Assembly (NCBI GenBank): GCA_902478935.1
Contig: CABSMV010000031.1
Location: 1-17,005, forward strand
DNA length: 17,005 nt
Source of the DNA: an uncultured Collinsella sp.
GTDB taxonomy: Bacteria; Actinomycetota; Coriobacteriia; Coriobacteriales; Coriobacteriaceae
Direction of reading: 5' to 3'
Shown: piece by piece, positions 1-7,408 of the stretch
Layout of the letters: every line of letters begins with the position of its first letter
Position numbering within the stretch: the stretch's first letter is position 1
The notes under the pieces: generated by a model
The model's database searches: none
What the model saw: only the letters and a program-made list of their open reading frames with translations
What the model was told of the DNA's origin: nothing
Position numbers and translations under genes: made by a program

Positions 1-11
1 ATAAGAGACAG
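1..11. other. Nextera mosaic-end adapter remnant (not genomic)
   Basis: The first 11 bases, ATAAGAGACAG, are the exact 3' end of the Tn5/Nextera mosaic end. The contig's other end carries the same adapter in reverse complement, so this is residual library sequence, not biology. Genomic sequence begins at about base 12, and the first gene is therefore cut rather than naturally starting here. Confidence 0.85.
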
Positions 12-13
12 GT

Positions 14-943
14 GTGGTTGCGGCGGGGGAGACGGGGACGCTGTCACCGACGCCCGCCCCGCCGCCTCCGATGCCGCCGGCAGACGCTGCCGCTTCGCCG
101 CATCGAGCTCCGGTCATCTGCGCCATTTCGGGTTCGGGCGGGTGCGGCAAGTCGACGATCGTTGCCACCATGGCACACACATCGTCGCTGTTGGGCTTGC
201 GTGCCGCCGTGCTCGACCTGGACCTTATGTTCGGAAACCTTTACGACTTGTTAGGCGTCGATACTCCGCGCGATATGGCGGCACTTATCGAGCCGTCGGC
301 GGCGGGCGCGCTCACCGAGCCAGATATCGTGGCCGCATCGATGCGCGTGGCGCCGGGCGTTACGCTCTGGGGTCCCGTTGCGGCGCCCGAGCAAGCTGAG
401 CTCATGGCACGTCCGGTGGAGCTACTGCTTGATGTCCTGCGTCGCGAATCCGACGTGGTCTTTATCGATACCTCGGTCTTTTGGGGCGATGCCGTGGCGG
501 CTGCGGTGGCGGTGAGCGACCGTTGCCTGGTCGTTGGCGATGCGGCGGTGTCGTCCGCGGCATCGGCATCGCGCGTCATTGAACTGGCAAGTCGAGTAGG
601 TGTGCCGCGCACGCGCATGAGCGCCGTGTTCAACCGGTTCGGTGCGCGCGGGGCAGACGAGGACGTCGCCATGCGCTTTGAGATTGCCTGCGCGTTGAGC
701 TCCAAGATTCGTATCGCCGATGGCGGGCAGGATCTCGCCGCGCTCATGGCGTTTGGGCGCGCTGACGAGGCAGTGGGGCAGACCAGCGCTTTTGCGACCA
801 GCGTGCGCGAGGCCACGCGCGAGATGCTCGTGGAACTGGGATGCGCCGTCGGCCCTTGGAGCGATATGGTCGCCGACCGTGCGACGCGTACCGAACGCCC
901 GCGTATCCGCCTTCCCTGGTCGCGCGAGGGTGATCAGCGATGA
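14..943 (+). CDS. tadZ: TadZ/CpaE-like pilus-localising ATPase (5' partial)
   Basis: MinD/ParA-superfamily ATPase of the Tad pilus system, expected to place the pilus machine at its cellular site. In the visible 309 residues, a Pro/Ala-rich linker (about 12-30) is followed by the P-loop GSGGCGKST (40-48), a DLDLMFGN switch segment (68-75) and a hydrophobic Walker B strand ending in FIDTS (150-154). TadZ/CpaE proteins normally carry an atypical receiver domain before such a linker. It is missing because the frame runs open into adapter at the contig edge, so the GTG at 14 is only the first complete codon and not a supported start. The signature lysine of the deviant Walker A (KGGxGKS/T) is replaced by Ser. 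The stop overlaps the tadA start (ATGA). The family call is strong because of the P-loop and the tadA-B-C genes that follow. Confidence 0.85.
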   Translation: MVAAGETGTLSPTPAPPPPMPPADAAASPHRAPVICAISGSGGCGKSTIVATMAHTSSLLGLRAAVLDLDLMFGNLYDLLGVDTPRDMAALIEPSAAGALTEPDIVAASMRVAPGVTLWGPVAAPEQAELMARPVELLLDVLRRESDVVFIDTSVFWGDAVAAAVAVSDRCLVVGDAAVSSAASASRVIELASRVGVPRTRMSAVFNRFGARGADEDVAMRFEIACALSSKIRIADGGQDLAALMAFGRADEAVGQTSAFATSVREATREMLVELGCAVGPWSDMVADRATRTERPRIRLPWSREGDQR

Positions 944-2268
944 GCCTGCAAACGAGGATTAAGGCTGCCGGCGCTGCAGCGGCGGCAGCGCCTGTAGATG
1001 CGGGGCGTCGCCGCGCGGTGAAACGACGCACTAAGCGCGCCGTGATGGACCGCATGGGTTACGACGAAGTGGCGCGTATCAGCGCCTATATCGACCCGGT
1101 ACTTGCCCGCTCGGAATTGCGTCCCGCGGTGGAGGCGGCGCTCAATGTTGAGGAGCCGACCGATCTCGCGACGCCCGAGCGCGAGACCATCATCGACGAG
1201 ATTTTGGATGACGTAGTGGGCTTGGGGCCGTTGCAGCCGCTCATCGAGGACGACACCGTTACCGAGATCATGATTAACGGCTGCCGCTCGGCTTTCTTTG
1301 AACGCGGCGGCGTCTTGCACCCCATCGAGCATGCGTTTGAGGATGGTGAGCAGATCCGTGTGCTTATCGACCGCATCATCTCGCCACTTGGCCGCCGTAT
1401 CGACGAGCGCAGCCCCATCGTCAACGCCCGCCTCAAAACGGGCTATCGCGTCAACGCGGTGATTCCGCCTGTGGCGATTGACGGACCGATTCTCACCATC
1501 CGAAAGTTCTCGGATCGCATCTGCTCGCTGGACGAGCTTGTGGGGCTGGGGTCGCTGCCGCTTTGGTATGCGCAGCTGCTGTCGTGCGCGGTGTCGCTGC
1601 GACAGGACCTGGCGGTTGCGGGAGGCACGGGATCTGGTAAGACCACCCTGCTCAACGCGTTGTCATGCGAGATTTCCACCGGCGAGCGCATCGTGACGAT
1701 CGAGGACTCTGCCGAGCTCAAGTTTGCGCATCATCCGCACGTGGTGCGTCTAGAGGCGCGCGAGGCTTCAATTGAGGGCGAGGGCGCGGTGACGATCCGC
1801 GACCTGGTGACCAATGCCCTGCGCATGCGCCCCGACCGCATCGTGGTGGGTGAGGTACGCGGTGCCGAGTGCTGCGACATGTTGCAGGCCATGAACACGG
1901 GCCACGACGGGTCGCTCACCACACTTCATGCGGGCTCAGAACAGGAGACCGTGGTACGTCTGACGTTGCTTGCACGTTATGGCATCGATCTGCCGAGCGA
2001 GCTCATCGAGGAGCAGATTGCCATGGCGCTCGACGGCATCGTGATGTCCGAGCGCCACGCCGATGGCAGGCGTTTCGTGTCCTCCTATTCGGGGGTGCGA
2101 CGTGGCGCGTCGGGCGGCGTGGAGCTTGAGCGCTACGTGACGTTTGATGCCGCCACGCGCACCTGGACACTCGATCGCGAGCCTCCGTTTATCGCAGAGG
2201 GCCTGCGCTCGGGAACGCTCACGCAAGAGGAGGTGGACGAGTGGAGATCGTTGTGCCCCTCGTCGTAG
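940..2268 (+). CDS. tadA: Tad pilus assembly ATPase TadA/CpaF
   Basis: Hexameric secretion ATPase (type II/IV secretion, PilT/VirB11 class) that powers Flp pilus assembly at the cytoplasmic face of the membrane. The 442 residues show the Walker A GGTGSGKTT (228-236), an acidic box TIEDSAEL (253-260), the Walker B strand DRIVVGEVRG (299-308) and the His box GHDGSLTTLHAG (321-332). The N-terminal domain has an Arg/Lys-rich patch at about 23-33 and the CpaF-type segment GLGPLQPLIEDDTVTEIMING (about 94-114). Length is normal for CpaF. It starts at ATG 940 in a 4-base overlap with tadZ and ends inside tadB, so translational coupling is likely. All catalytic motifs are present. Confidence 0.95.
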   Translation: MSLQTRIKAAGAAAAAAPVDAGRRRAVKRRTKRAVMDRMGYDEVARISAYIDPVLARSELRPAVEAALNVEEPTDLATPERETIIDEILDDVVGLGPLQPLIEDDTVTEIMINGCRSAFFERGGVLHPIEHAFEDGEQIRVLIDRIISPLGRRIDERSPIVNARLKTGYRVNAVIPPVAIDGPILTIRKFSDRICSLDELVGLGSLPLWYAQLLSCAVSLRQDLAVAGGTGSGKTTLLNALSCEISTGERIVTIEDSAELKFAHHPHVVRLEAREASIEGEGAVTIRDLVTNALRMRPDRIVVGEVRGAECCDMLQAMNTGHDGSLTTLHAGSEQETVVRLTLLARYGIDLPSELIEEQIAMALDGIVMSERHADGRRFVSSYSGVRRGASGGVELERYVTFDAATRTWTLDREPPFIAEGLRSGTLTQEEVDEWRSLCPSS

Positions 2269-3167
2269 GGGGCTTGACGGGGCTTTCTGCCGCGCTGGCG
2301 TGTGGGGCGGAGCCTCGTGCGCCGCGCGTGCCGCCGGCGGAGCTGGTCAGCCATGCGCTTGAGTCGGTGGTCGAGAAGCTCCCGCGTGAGTTGGTAGATA
2401 ACGACCTGCTAAAAAAGATCGCCCGCTCCTGGGTGGCGCTAGTTCCAGCACATCGCCTTGGCCTTGTCATCGAGGATGACGAGGCGCGCCTGGCATGCTT
2501 GCTGCTGTCGAGTGGCGTCTGCGGCATTGCCCTGACCATCGTATCGCTGTCGCCTATCGGCTTTGTCCTGGGGCTGCTCGCGCCGTTTGGTGTAGGCGCC
2601 GCTCGCGACACTTTCGACCGTCGCCGCGAGCAACACGATGTGGAAGAAGCCATGCCCGAGGCCTTTACGGCGCTCTCCATGTCACTCGCCTCGGGCCATT
2701 CGCTGGCCCAGGGCATGAGGTTTGTGGGAACTCACGCGCAAGAGCCGGTGCATGCCGAGTTTTTGCGCGTGGCGGCGGCGATCGACTGCGGCGTCTCGGC
2801 GACTGATGCGCTGGATGACCTGCTCGACCGTATCGATGCCCCCGGCCTTTCGCTTGTCACCTTGGCGCTCAAGGTGTCGCAGCGAACCGGTGCTCCGCTT
2901 GCCGAGCTGTTATCCGAGGCGTCGAGCATGGTGGGAGAGCGCATTGAGCTCAAGCGCCGCCTGGACGTCAAGACATCGCAGGCTCGTATGTCGGCACACA
3001 TGGTCTCGGCGATGCCGGCGGGTATGTGCGCGGTGCTGGCGCTGCTTTCGGCTGACTTTCGCCGTGGCCTCGCAACGCCGGCGGGTGCCGGTGCCGTGGT
3101 GCTGGGCCTTGCCCTCAATGCCGTCGCGCTGGTCGTTATCCGGCGCATTATGCGGGTGGAGTTATGA
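2241..3167 (+). CDS. tadB: Tad pilus membrane platform protein TadB
   Basis: Polytopic inner-membrane protein of the GspF/T2SSF superfamily, which with TadC forms the platform on which TadA acts. The 308 residues have an N-terminal hydrophobic stretch (4-21), a pair of membrane segments (about 84-120), the cytoplasmic T2SSF helical domain (about 135-245, with EEAMPEAFTALSMSLASG) and two C-terminal membrane segments (about 252-270 and 282-300). The start chosen is GTG 2241. It overlaps tadA by 28 bases but is preceded by GAGGAGG at 2227-2233 with a 7-base gap, which decides the start. The end overlaps tadC by ATGA. Confidence 0.88.
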   Translation: MEIVVPLVVGGLTGLSAALACGAEPRAPRVPPAELVSHALESVVEKLPRELVDNDLLKKIARSWVALVPAHRLGLVIEDDEARLACLLLSSGVCGIALTIVSLSPIGFVLGLLAPFGVGAARDTFDRRREQHDVEEAMPEAFTALSMSLASGHSLAQGMRFVGTHAQEPVHAEFLRVAAAIDCGVSATDALDDLLDRIDAPGLSLVTLALKVSQRTGAPLAELLSEASSMVGERIELKRRLDVKTSQARMSAHMVSAMPAGMCAVLALLSADFRRGLATPAGAGAVVLGLALNAVALVVIRRIMRVEL

Positions 3168-3805
3168 GCGTCTTGGTCGGGGTCGCGGCGTGCCTGTGCG
3201 CGCTCAGTGTGTTTATCGTGACGGGTTTGGAGCGTGCGGACGCATGCAAGATCGCCCAGGCCTGCAAACGCGAGACGCTGCTGGTTGTTACGGCCGCCCA
3301 ATCGGTGACCGATGCCCTGGTAGCACGGTTGAAGGGCATGCTCGGCACGGGCGGTACGGCGCAGGTGTCGCTTGGCGAGGTATCCGAGATGATCGACGTG
3401 GTGCGTCTGGGGCTTTCGGCCGGCCTTTCGTTCGATGCGGCGCTTGAGGTTTTTTGCGCCAATCGCCGATCGACGTTGGCGCTCCGCCTTGAGCGAGCCT
3501 GCATGGCGTGGCAGGTGGGCGTGGGGACGCGCGAGGACGAGCTTCTGGCGGCCGCGCGCGACCTGGATGTGCGGGCGCTCGAGACCTTTGCCATTACAGC
3601 GGGGCAGGCGCTTGCCCTCGGTGCCCCGCTTGCCGAGACGCTGGCGGCTCAAAGTCGCGAGATTCGCGCGGCCCATCGCGCTGCAGTCGAGCGCGAGATC
3701 GAGCGCGCGCCGGTCAAGCTGCTGATTCCCACCGGCACGCTCATCTTGCCGGCGTTGCTTCTATCCATATTGGGCCCGCTGCTGGGAGCAGGCGGGATGT
3801 TGTAG
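3164..3805 (+). CDS. tadC: Tad pilus membrane platform protein TadC (short form)
   Basis: Second T2SSF-type platform protein of the Tad machine, paired with TadB. It has 213 residues: an N-terminal membrane helix (about 2-20), a T2SSF-like helical domain (about 70-175, containing GEVSEMIDVVRLGLSAGLSF and later GQALALGAPLAETLAAQSRE) and a C-terminal membrane segment (about 185-210, LLIPTGTLILPALLLSILGP). Many TadC proteins are nearer 280-320 residues with more N-terminal membrane segments, so this is a compact version. No frameshift is evident, because the ATGA junction with tadB and the clean stop followed by the flp ribosome site argue for an intact gene. Assignment rests on order (A-B-C) plus fold-type motifs. 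Confidence 0.8.
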   Translation: MSVLVGVAACLCALSVFIVTGLERADACKIAQACKRETLLVVTAAQSVTDALVARLKGMLGTGGTAQVSLGEVSEMIDVVRLGLSAGLSFDAALEVFCANRRSTLALRLERACMAWQVGVGTREDELLAAARDLDVRALETFAITAGQALALGAPLAETLAAQSREIRAAHRAAVEREIERAPVKLLIPTGTLILPALLLSILGPLLGAGGML

Positions 3806-3815
3806 GGAGGAATAC

Positions 3816-4049
3816 ATGAATACGATGACTGACGTTGCTAGCAAGGCCTGGAGCTGGGCGTATTGCCGGGCGGCACATGTTCGTCAGCGTGCCGAAGAAC
3901 TGCTGCGGGAGGAGAGCGCGCAGGGCACCACCGAGTACGCCATCCTGGTCGGTGTGCTCGTGGTGATCGCCATCATTGCCATCGTCGCATTTAAGGGCAA
4001 GGTACAAGATCTATGGAGCGCTATCAGCGAGGGCATCAACAGCCTGTAG
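3816..4049 (+). CDS. flp: Flp-type major prepilin
   Basis: Small type IVb prepilin, the likely main subunit of the pilus fibre. The 77-residue protein has a long charged leader (1-35), the processing region ESA|QGTTEY, then an unbroken hydrophobic helix (about 41-60, AILVGVLVVIAIIAIVAF) and a short tail. Placing Glu at +5 of the mature protein, as in other Flp pilins, puts the cut after Ala35 and gives a mature subunit of 42 residues; a cut after Gly37 is the alternative. The ribosome site GGGAGG (3805-3810) sits 5 bases before ATG 3816 and is among the strongest in the operon, fitting a highly made subunit. Its end overlaps the next gene by 37 bases. Confidence 0.9.
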   Translation: MNTMTDVASKAWSWAYCRAAHVRQRAEELLREESAQGTTEYAILVGVLVVIAIIAIVAFKGKVQDLWSAISEGINSL

Positions 4050-4576
4050 AGGGCGCCCGTCCCGTCGGCGCGTTGCTGGTGCTCGCCTGCGCAGCCGTGG
4101 CGGTGGCAGTGGCGGTTTGGGGGCTTAACGCAGCACGGCAACAACGCTTAGGGGTTGCCGCGGATGCGGGTTCGGGTTCGGCTGCGACGTCTCAAAAAGA
4201 CGATGCGCGAGACACGGACGATGCGAATGCCGCCGTCACGGCGCAAACGTTCTTGCAAGCACTCGACGAGCGAGCAGGCACTGCAACGGGTTCATCTGCA
4301 AACAATGCCGTCGCTGTTCGTCTCGCATGGTCCGAGTGCCGACCGATGACCGAAGCGGCGACGGATATGCTGCGTGCCTATCGCGAAGTACCCACGGCGC
4401 AACTTGCTCTGAGTGGCTATCTCGACATCAAGGGCAACGTGTGGGGCGCCATCGTGCGTGACGGACGCGGCTGGGTCGATATGGTGACGGTTGCCGCGGA
4501 TGCTGGTGATACTTCGTGTCGCCTGCGCGTGGTCCGCCTGACCCCGCAGACAACGAACTCAAAGGAGGGGTCGTGA
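4013..4576 (+). CDS. Unknown single-pass membrane protein between two pilin genes
   Basis: I do not recognise a family. The 187-residue product has a short cytoplasmic N-terminus, one membrane helix (about 18-38, VGALLVLACAAVAVAVAVWGL), a low-complexity Ser/Asp/Ala linker (about 48-75) and a compact outer domain. The outer domain has two cysteines (the one in WSECRP and the one in TSCRLRV) that could form a disulfide, and an apparent beta-rich region with YLDIKGNVWGAIVRDGRGWVD split over two strands. It starts at ATG 4013 inside flp and ends one base before the next pilin gene, so it is embedded in the tad operon and is probably an extracytoplasmic accessory factor of the pilus. That role is inferred from position only. 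Codon use resembles its neighbours, so it does not look recently acquired. Confidence 0.75.
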   Translation: MERYQRGHQQPVEGARPVGALLVLACAAVAVAVAVWGLNAARQQRLGVAADAGSGSAATSQKDDARDTDDANAAVTAQTFLQALDERAGTATGSSANNAVAVRLAWSECRPMTEAATDMLRAYREVPTAQLALSGYLDIKGNVWGAIVRDGRGWVDMVTVAADAGDTSCRLRVVRLTPQTTNSKEGS

Positions 4577-4577
4577 A

Positions 4578-4796
4578 ATGCATGATGTCCTGCGTGAGGA
4601 ATCTGCCCAGGCAACGGTCGAATACGCCATCGTCACGGTGGCACTGCTTTCCATCGTGCTGGCGATCGCAGGGCTTTGGTGTGCCGGTGCCGATGGGCGC
4701 TTGGCGGCGCTGGTCGAGCGGACGGCGTCTCACGGCGTCACCTCGACATCGGTTGTCGACGCTGCTGCGGGTGCTAAGGACATCGTGCTCTATTGA
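4578..4796 (+). CDS. Second Flp-like small pilin
   Basis: A 72-residue prepilin-like protein. It has a very short leader (REESA at 6-10), the processing region A|QATVEY with Glu at +5 and Tyr at +6, a hydrophobic helix (about 16-36) and a ~36-residue polar tail richer in Val/Ala/Thr than that of the first pilin. An excellent ribosome site (AAAGGAGGGG, 4561-4570, 7 bases from ATG) implies strong translation. It may be a minor pilin or an alternative major pilin. It shares the ReESAQ leader end with the Flp protein at 3816, suggesting that both are cut by the same prepilin peptidase, which is not in this window. Confidence 0.82.
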   Translation: MHDVLREESAQATVEYAIVTVALLSIVLAIAGLWCAGADGRLAALVERTASHGVTSTSVVDAAAGAKDIVLY

Positions 4797-5271
4797 TGTC
4801 ACGCGCGAGGACCGGGCGCAGTCTACGGTCGAGGCGGCATTCCTACTGCCGACGTTTCTGACGCTCGTCCTGTTGGCGCTGCAGCCGGTGTGCCTGCTCT
4901 ATACACGCGCGGTCATGGAGTCTGCCGCCGCCGAGACCGCGCGGCTCATGACCACGACGACGGTGGGGGATGACGAGGATATTAAGGAGTTTGCCCGCCG
5001 CCGTCTTGCCGCGGTTCCCGACGTTTCGATTTTCCATGCCGGCGGGCCCCTGTCGTGGGATATCGAGCTTGGTCGGGCCGATGCGGGCGGCGTCTCGTCC
5101 GTTTCCGTTACCGGCGAGGTTAAACCGCTGCCCGTGATCGGTGCGTTTGCGCGGGCTATGGGTAGCGCAGGCCATAACGGCTATGTCGAGCTTAAGGTCG
5201 ACGTCTCGTACCGATCGCGTCCCGAGTGGCTGGAGGGAGACTATGATTCATGGATTGCTGCATGGGATTAA
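4771..5271 (+). CDS. tadE: TadE-like pseudopilin
   Basis: TadE-family minor pseudopilin of the Tad apparatus. It shows the family pattern: a short basic/acidic leader, the motif RAQSTVEAAFLLP, a hydrophobic helix (about 22-40), then a globular extracytoplasmic domain. The Ala before Gln is a candidate prepilin peptidase site with Glu at +5. The start is uncertain. No ATG lies in frame near the leader; GTG 4771 gives a 166-residue protein overlapping the preceding pilin by 26 bases, while a TTG at 4753 or an ATT at 4792 (11 bases after AAGGA at 4776-4780) are alternatives. The long upstream extension of the frame is a shadow of the two preceding genes. The end overlaps the next gene by 29 bases. 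Confidence 0.82.
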   Translation: MLRTSCSIDVTREDRAQSTVEAAFLLPTFLTLVLLALQPVCLLYTRAVMESAAAETARLMTTTTVGDDEDIKEFARRRLAAVPDVSIFHAGGPLSWDIELGRADAGGVSSVSVTGEVKPLPVIGAFARAMGSAGHNGYVELKVDVSYRSRPEWLEGDYDSWIAAWD

Positions 5272-7408
5272 GCGCTGCCTGTTGAAGGTGACGAGGGGGC
5301 TTGCGTGCCGTTGCCGACCGCGTGCTCGCTGCAAGCGAGGCGGCTTTATGGATCGAGCCGGGATCGACCTGTTTATCGAAGACGGTGCCTACACCACGCT
5401 CTCCTCTGCAGTGGTCATCTTGGTGGTGCTCACGCTGCTGTTTTCGTCGACGGCGGCGATATGGAGCATGTCGCGCGCGGGGGACACCCAGGTGGCTGCC
5501 GATAGCGGCGCGCTGGCAGGCGCCAATGTGGTGTCGTCCTACCACACGGCTGCGACGGTGGTGGATGCGAGCATTTTGAGTTTGGGGCTGGCGGGGTTTG
5601 CTACGATCGGCACCGGCTTGGTCGCCATTCTTATTCCAGGTGCCGAGCTTGCCGCGGGCGATATGGTCGACACAGGAATCGAGATCATTAAAACGCGCAA
5701 CAAGTTTGCCAAAAGCGCCTCCAAGGGCCTGCAGAAAATCGAGACGGCTCTACCGTATCTGGTTGCCGCGCGAGCTACGCAGGCCGTGTCGGCGCAGGAT
5801 ACCGAAGGTGTGACCTATACCGGTACAGCGCTTGCCGTGCCCAGGACGTCCGAGTCGGATTTTGTTGCGCTCGAGGGTTCCGAGATCTCGACCGACGCCA
5901 TCGAGAGTACCTCAAAAGACCTTGACTATGCTGCCAAGGAACTGCAGAAAGCATCCGAGAAGACGTCAAAGGCCAAGGAACGCGCCTGGCTTGCCGACTG
6001 CGGCGGATCGGACAAAGACGCAGTCGGAAGCTGCTCATGCATGTGGGAACGCGCGAGGAGTTTGGCGAAACTTTCGGATATTGAGAATCCGCACTATGCC
6101 TCGAGCGTCACATGGGAGCCACAGGTGGCGCTCGATCGCGCGAAGGCCTATTACCGCTTGCGCCTTGCAAACGAGGCGCCTCAGGGCTCAAGCGTCGAGA
6201 CGAAGGCGGAGTCGGCGGCGCGCAAGGCGTTTTACACCTATGCGAGTACAGAGGTCAATCGCGCATATGTAACCGAGGACGGAGATGAAGTCACTTCCTA
6301 TATCCCGCTGTTGCCACGCAACACTGACGAGGTGAGAGCGACGGAACTCTATACCGATGCGGCGTGGCCAACCAGTACCAACGATGGCAAAACGTATCTG
6401 CATTATGGAACGAGCTGCCCCAACTATAAGAAAGGAACGCCAAGCGGGCTAGCCTCGGTCGCTGCTTATGACGGGCAGGGCAAATGCAACAGATGCCATT
6501 TTGGTGTTTCGTCGCTCGGCGCCGTTGCGGCCCCTTCGACTTCTATCGAAAACGGCTTCGAGTACCACTTTGATCGATTTAAAGACGCTCTGGAAGACTA
6601 TGTCGAATGCCGCAACAAAGAGCTTGAGCTCATGCGCCAGACCGAGGACGAGGCTGACCGTGCGGGCAATGCGTTTGACGAGGCCATTAAAGCGCTTTCG
6701 GGCGAGCGTCCACGTATCGCCCCACCCGGGCGAAATGGCGTGGTTGCCCTTGCGGTTTCGGGTGCCATCTCGAGCCCCGATGAGCTCAACTCTTCGTTTA
6801 ACACGACAGTCAGGCTTGGCGATCGCGGTGCAATCTCTGCTGCGGTGCTGGCGCCCGATGACGCGACGGCGCAGAACAACGTTCTCTCGCGGTTTTTCTC
6901 GACGTTGGAGGAGCGTTCGGGTGGCGTTGCCGGCGTGCTCGATGGCGTCATGGATGTTTGGGGACGGCTGCTTGTGGGATACGGAGACATCCAAGACTCG
7001 GCCGACGAGCTCATGGACGAGATGATCGATGGCTTGGGAGGGGGCAGTGGCGCGCTGGGCTCCATTGCATCGTGGCTCGGCGATACCGTTTCGGCGTCCG
7101 TGGCGGCGCTGGGCTTGGAGCCGTGCGACTTGCGCCTGCGAAAGCCGGTGCTGACCGACACCGCCAATGTCATCAAGAGCCCGGGGTCTGACATCACAGG
7201 TCTTTCTAAAGTGCAGGACAAGCTACGAAGTATTCCGCTGGGCGTAACCGATCCCAAGGTGCTTTGCGAGGCGCTGGAATATCAAGTCGAGCGCACCATC
7301 AGCGGCACGGTGTTCACGCTTGCGGAGATTCCGCTGCCCGGCGGCGGTTCCATCCCACTTACCGTCGATGTCGCCACACTGGCGGGTGCCCTGGGCGGTG
7401 GGTCGTAA
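5243..7408 (+). CDS. Large TadG-like pilus assembly protein
   Basis: A 721-residue TadE/G-like protein, probably exposed outside the membrane. After a Cys- and Arg-rich N-terminus (C12, C22, C24, C30) comes EDGAYTTLSSAV and a membrane helix (about 54-76). Next is QVAADSGALAGANVV (83-97), which matches the AADAAALAGA signature of TadG-type proteins. A second hydrophobic stretch (about 110-140) is followed by an Ala/Glu/Lys-rich, probably coiled region. The outer part has nine cysteines (253, 264, 266, 392, 415, 418, 456, 628, 675), including a CNRCH motif at 415-419. The start is ATG 5243, chosen because GGAGG at 5232-5236 lies 6 bases upstream; ATG 5348 is a weaker alternative. Unlike its neighbours it lacks Glu at +5 after the likely leader. 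It may be an adhesive or tip component; that is inference. Confidence 0.8.
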   Translation: MIHGLLHGIKRCLLKVTRGLACRCRPRARCKRGGFMDRAGIDLFIEDGAYTTLSSAVVILVVLTLLFSSTAAIWSMSRAGDTQVAADSGALAGANVVSSYHTAATVVDASILSLGLAGFATIGTGLVAILIPGAELAAGDMVDTGIEIIKTRNKFAKSASKGLQKIETALPYLVAARATQAVSAQDTEGVTYTGTALAVPRTSESDFVALEGSEISTDAIESTSKDLDYAAKELQKASEKTSKAKERAWLADCGGSDKDAVGSCSCMWERARSLAKLSDIENPHYASSVTWEPQVALDRAKAYYRLRLANEAPQGSSVETKAESAARKAFYTYASTEVNRAYVTEDGDEVTSYIPLLPRNTDEVRATELYTDAAWPTSTNDGKTYLHYGTSCPNYKKGTPSGLASVAAYDGQGKCNRCHFGVSSLGAVAAPSTSIENGFEYHFDRFKDALEDYVECRNKELELMRQTEDEADRAGNAFDEAIKALSGERPRIAPPGRNGVVALAVSGAISSPDELNSSFNTTVRLGDRGAISAAVLAPDDATAQNNVLSRFFSTLEERSGGVAGVLDGVMDVWGRLLVGYGDIQDSADELMDEMIDGLGGGSGALGSIASWLGDTVSASVAALGLEPCDLRLRKPVLTDTANVIKSPGSDITGLSKVQDKLRSIPLGVTDPKVLCEALEYQVERTISGTVFTLAEIPLPGGGSIPLTVDVATLAGALGGGS

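Noticed and set aside
2732..3676. A 314-residue - strand frame across tadB and tadC
   Set aside because: Shadow of overlapping tad genes; Arg/Ser/Ala-rich composition without motifs or a ribosome site in context.
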